Assembly (NCBI GenBank): GCA_947177695.1
Contig: CAMWVO010000168.1
Coordinates: forward strand, 1-5,375
Direction of reading: 5' to 3'
Source: an uncultured Clostridia bacterium
GTDB taxonomy: Bacteria > Bacillota > Clostridia > Oscillospirales > Ruminococcaceae
Length of the DNA stretch: 5,375 bases
Part shown: piece after piece, positions 4,919-5,375 of the stretch
Layout of the letters: every line of letters starts with the position of its first letter
Numbering within the stretch: position 1 is the stretch's first letter
Program-made: the position numbers and the translations under genes
Notes under the pieces: generated by a model
Told to the model about the DNA's origin: nothing
Seen by the model: the letters and a program-made list of their open reading frames with translations, nothing else
Database searches by the model: none

Positions 4919-4980
4919 TTTAGTTTCGGGTGTTTGCTTGCCCTTGTCTGAATTGCCGTTCTGCAAGGGCTTTAACTTTA
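4907..4980 (+). ncRNA. Candidate small antisense RNA of about 70 nt
   Basis: A transcript from the promoter at 4872-4900 would start near 4907 and soon meet a hairpin with stem GCCCTTG (4940-4946) and CAAGGGC (4964-4970), followed by TTTAACTTTA, a passable U-rich tail. It would be about 70-75 nt, contain no credible reading frame, and be complementary to the minus-strand RNA between the 91-residue and 124-residue genes. This geometry resembles counter-transcribed control RNAs of plasmids, but the gene it faces is not a recognisable replication gene. The same stem also lies 7 nt after the 91-residue gene on the minus strand and could act there instead. Confidence 0.35.
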
Positions 4981-5253
4981 TGCGATTGAAAAACGCTTGC
5001 TAACGGTTTTCTTGCAATACTGGTCGTAAAGCTCCTGATGTGTCTTCTTAAATTCGGCACTGTCGAAACGATTGGAAGCTACTTCCTTGTATCTAATCTT
5101 GAAACAGCTTACCGTCATTTCCTCAACGCCTCTTGCGGTCATTTCGTTCTTGATTTCGTCCTTGACCGATTCCATTTCGGCGGTGAGTTCGTCGATCATG
5201 GTCTGCAATGTCTTGATGTGTTCTACCTTTGTAGTGATTTCTGTTGTACCCAT
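4978..5253 (-). CDS. Small coiled-coil protein, phage/plasmid type
   Basis: This 91-residue protein starts at the ATG at 5253, which has AGGAGGT 8 nt upstream; a longer frame back to 5334 lacks a site and begins with TTG. Residues about 6-41 form a charged coiled coil (HIKTLQTMIDELTAEMESVKDEIKNEM cut by no proline). The rest is a compact tail with FKIRYKEV, SNRFDSAEFKKTH, ELYDQYCKK and a final SKRFSIA. From memory, this pattern of a coiled coil followed by a lysine-containing strand, NRFD..aFKK.h.elYe.y and a terminal RRF.i resembles small uncharacterised proteins of Firmicutes phages and mobile elements, often near recombination genes. I cannot name the family. The gene is probably co-transcribed with whatever lies beyond the right edge. 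Confidence 0.75.
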   Translation of the reverse strand: MGTTEITTKVEHIKTLQTMIDELTAEMESVKDEIKNEMTARGVEEMTVSCFKIRYKEVASNRFDSAEFKKTHQELYDQYCKKTVSKRFSIA

Positions 5254-5261
5254 AACTGAAT

Positions 5262-5268
5262 ACCTCCT
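5262..5268 (-). promoter_or_regulatory. Ribosome-binding site that sets the 5253 start
   Basis: AGGAGGT on the minus strand, a full match to the anti-Shine-Dalgarno core, lies 8 nt before the ATG at 5253. It decides for the 91-residue product over an extended 118-residue frame. Confidence 0.85.
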
Positions 5269-5310
5269 ATAAAATAATATTGATGCATAAGGCTTTAAAA
5301 CCTTTGGAAT

Positions 5311-5331
5311 AGGGCTGATAGGCTCAACCCT
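5311..5331 (-). other. Intergenic hairpin near the right edge
   Basis: On the minus strand, AGGGTTGA (5331-5324) pairs with TCAGCCCT (5318-5311) around the loop GCCTA: eight pairs including one G-U that is A-C on the plus strand. An outer 7-bp repeat, AAGGCTT (5289-5295) and AAGCCTT (5336-5342), could extend the structure. No T-run follows. It lies just before the 91-residue gene. Confidence 0.45.
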
Positions 5332-5375
5332 CAAGAAGCCTTTGGTTTAATATATCTCTTGCAGTTCGTTCATTA
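5324..5375 (-). CDS. Possible C-terminal end of a gene running off the right edge
   Basis: On the minus strand a frame is open from the window edge for 16 codons (NERTARDILNQRLLEG) and closes at TGA 5326-5324. The residues read like a plausible helical C-terminus and an upstream gene is expected in this tightly packed array. The other two frames close at once or after eight codons. The stretch is too short to confirm or to assign a family. Confidence 0.25.
   Translation of the reverse strand, partial: NERTARDILNQRLLEG

Noticed and set aside
4872..5259. A protein gene expressed from the plus-strand promoter at 4872-4900
   Set aside because: The downstream plus-strand frames (from 5038 and 5072) lack ribosome-binding sites and are shadows of the 91-residue gene. 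A hairpin with a T-rich tail also lies before them.
1..5375. CRISPR array, tRNA or rRNA
   Set aside because: I saw no regularly spaced repeats of CRISPR type, no cloverleaf with conserved T-arm, and no rRNA-like sequence.

Overview
The window looks like accessory DNA, plasmid or integrated-element type, from a low-G+C Gram-positive bacterium. A gut clostridial lineage close to Ruminococcus is a reasonable guess. The basis is the A+T-rich composition, strong GGAGG ribosome-binding sites at the right spacing, one-way packing of small genes, and a Firmicutes-style serine recombinase. There is no housekeeping gene and no tRNA or rRNA. Every convincing coding sequence lies on the minus strand, so the reading order runs from right to left.

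Reading in the minus direction: (1) 5375-4978 holds a possible gene tail at the edge and a 91-residue coiled-coil protein. (2) 4977-4850 is a compact non-coding segment with a near-consensus promoter pointing the opposite way (+), set in a 9-bp inverted repeat and followed by a terminator-like hairpin. This is a candidate small antisense RNA. (3) 4849-4475 encodes an orphan 124-residue protein. (4) A minus-strand promoter (4450-4423) and a leader of about 118 nt with a hairpin precede a three-gene set: a 120-residue orphan, a DUF262 protein coupled to it by a 1-nt stop/start overlap, and a 157-residue helix-turn-helix protein 20 nt further on. A hairpin with a short T-run follows. (5) 2079-1279 encodes two more orphans, a 149-residue beta-rich protein with a basic tail and a 75-residue two-helix membrane protein. 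(6) 1198-456 is a complete site-specific recombination module: a three-subsite resolvase target (res) and the serine resolvase gene. (7) 455-1 has no gene. It holds a long hairpin terminator for the resolvase, a pair of 20-bp direct repeats and a strongly strand-asymmetric stretch.

The resolvase and res together would resolve multimers or cointegrates of the element. The DUF262 set is the most likely place for an undescribed function. It has the ParB/Srx-like DUF262 core but no DUF1524/HNH nuclease, and it comes with a coupled partner and a DNA-binding protein. Defence, partition-like maintenance and regulation all remain possible. Short G+C-rich hairpins sit in nearly every intergenic gap. 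In three of them the single imperfect pair is G-U on the minus-strand RNA but A-C on the plus strand, so they appear to be kept as RNA structures in the minus transcripts.
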